Positions 63,419-64,000 of a stretch of 64,000 bases of DNA are shown here, piece after piece; the first letter of the stretch is position 1, and every line of letters begins with the position of its first letter. The stretch covers positions 547,978 through 611,977 of the forward strand of contig DILT01000013.1 in the NCBI GenBank assembly GCA_002425185.1, read 5' to 3'. Below the pieces are notes generated by a model. The model was not told the origin of the DNA and ran no database searches. It saw nothing but the letters and a program-made list of their open reading frames with translations. The translations under genes were made by a program, and so were the position numbers. This stretch comes from Flammeovirgaceae bacterium UBA5585. GTDB lineage: Bacteria; Bacteroidota; Bacteroidia; Cytophagales; Cyclobacteriaceae.

Positions 63419-64000
63419 ATGGATCTCGAAAAGCAGGTACATGAAAATGCCCTCCTTGTACCCACCTGGGATTATTCAGCTGCGAAGAACGGATCGCCCG
63501 AGAAACTCTCTTTAACCATATTGGTTCCTCTTTATAATGAAGCAGCGTGCCTGCCGAAACTTATTGAAGAGTTAAATAACTTCATTGATGCTTCACCAAT
63601 AGAAACATTTGTTTATTTTATAAATGATGGTTCTACCGATGACTCACAATCAATTATTGAACCCATTAGTTTGCTTGATCCTCACTATCACTACATCAAG
63701 TTTAAAGCTAACCGGGGCTTGAGTGCAGCATTGAAGGCCGGATTCGATCACTGCAAGACATCATTAGTCGCGTACATTGATGCGGATTTGCAGACATCCC
63801 CCATGGACTTTTTGAAACTGCTTCCGTTTCTTCCGGAATATGATCTGGTAACTGGCATCCGAACAAAGCGTAACGACAGGATAGTTAAACGCCTGTCTTC
63901 AGTGATTGCTAATTCGGTAAGACGGTTCCTGATCAATGATGGAATTGTTGATACCGGATGTCCGCTGAAGATTTTGAAAGCAGAATATGCCCAGGCTATA
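63419..64000 (+). CDS. Family 2 glycosyltransferase, N-terminal part (runs off the right edge)
   Basis: 194 residues are visible from ATG 63419. They show the GT-A pattern: LTILVPLYNEAACLPKLI, FINDGSTDDS, KANRGLSAALKAGF and the DxD-like YIDADLQTSP. It resembles dolichyl-phosphate-mannose-synthase or ArnC-type transferases, which make polyprenyl-linked sugars; C-terminal TM helices would lie beyond the window. Upstream 145 bp hold no other gene. Confidence 0.88.
   Translation, partial: MDLEKQVHENALLVPTWDYSAAKNGSPEKLSLTILVPLYNEAACLPKLIEELNNFIDASPIETFVYFINDGSTDDSQSIIEPISLLDPHYHYIKFKANRGLSAALKAGFDHCKTSLVAYIDADLQTSPMDFLKLLPFLPEYDLVTGIRTKRNDRIVKRLSSVIANSVRRFLINDGIVDTGCPLKILKAEYAQAI

Overview
The window looks like the chromosome of a Bacteroidota bacterium, most likely order Cytophagales (inference from gene families). 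The evidence is: LIC11966-, DUF4293-, YtxH- and DUF1573-type genes, a long NusB, a dihydroorotase with the DDQVH motif, and several promoters of the Bacteroidota type (TTG, about 19 bp, TAnnTTTG). By eye the DNA is mid-40s % G+C, dropping visibly around 50.6-53.0 kb. No rRNA operon, CRISPR array, complete insertion sequence or prophage was seen.

Layout. 1-2.4 kb (minus): 3'-truncated RNase R, a PolB-like exonuclease and a phosphotriesterase-family lipoprotein. 2.4-13.1 kb (plus): an NtrC-type sigma-54 activator and its histidine kinase, then three tandem paralogous MacB/FtsX-type permeases with no ATPase gene nearby; palindromes and sigma-54-like promoters lie upstream of both the regulator and the permeases. 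13.2-20 kb: a frameshifted membrane protein gene, lipB behind a DUF433/DUF5615 toxin-antitoxin-like pair, a phosphoglucose/phosphomannose isomerase, a YraN-family gene, and htpG with a palindrome inside its coding sequence. 20-30.4 kb: an S41 protease operon, truA, two ABC exporter half-transporters and a leucine dehydrogenase-type enzyme. 30.4-40.1 kb: nusB, ytxH-type and DUF1573 genes, then yajC-ybbR-coaE followed by a complete RND efflux operon (adaptor, pump, TolC). 40.1-48.8 kb: scpA, dxs, a hydrolase, tRNA-His, an M28 peptidase, pyrC and a DEAD-box helicase. 57.2-64 kb: rho, serS, a TspO-like protein, a prolyl oligopeptidase and a 3'-truncated glycosyltransferase.

The most interesting region is 48.8-56.7 kb. 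It appears to be a self-contained double-glycine-leader peptide secretion system. A one-TM NarL-type kinase and a LuxR-type response regulator sit next to four small genes (59, 68, 72 and 66 aa). Each product has a 15-residue leader ending in Gly-Gly and a hydrophobic core with exactly two cysteines near its ends. Three of the four genes sit behind near-identical promoter blocks. Each block has two GC-rich palindromes about 25 bp apart and a TATGTTTA element exactly 27 bp before the ATG. The second block heads a tight operon for a multi-pass membrane protein, a CxxC thioredoxin-like protein and a peptidase-C39 ABC exporter. The exporter reading frame is broken by one in-frame amber codon between its membrane and ATPase domains. 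Small membrane proteins next to the peptides are candidate immunity factors. The 59-aa peptide is short enough to be missed by ordinary gene calling.

How the parts would fit together (inference): the response regulator binds the palindromes and switches on the peptide genes; the C39 domain cuts after Gly-Gly; the exporter moves the cores out; the thioredoxin-like protein helps form or reshuffle the Cys-Cys bond. The amber codon raises the question of whether this copy still works.
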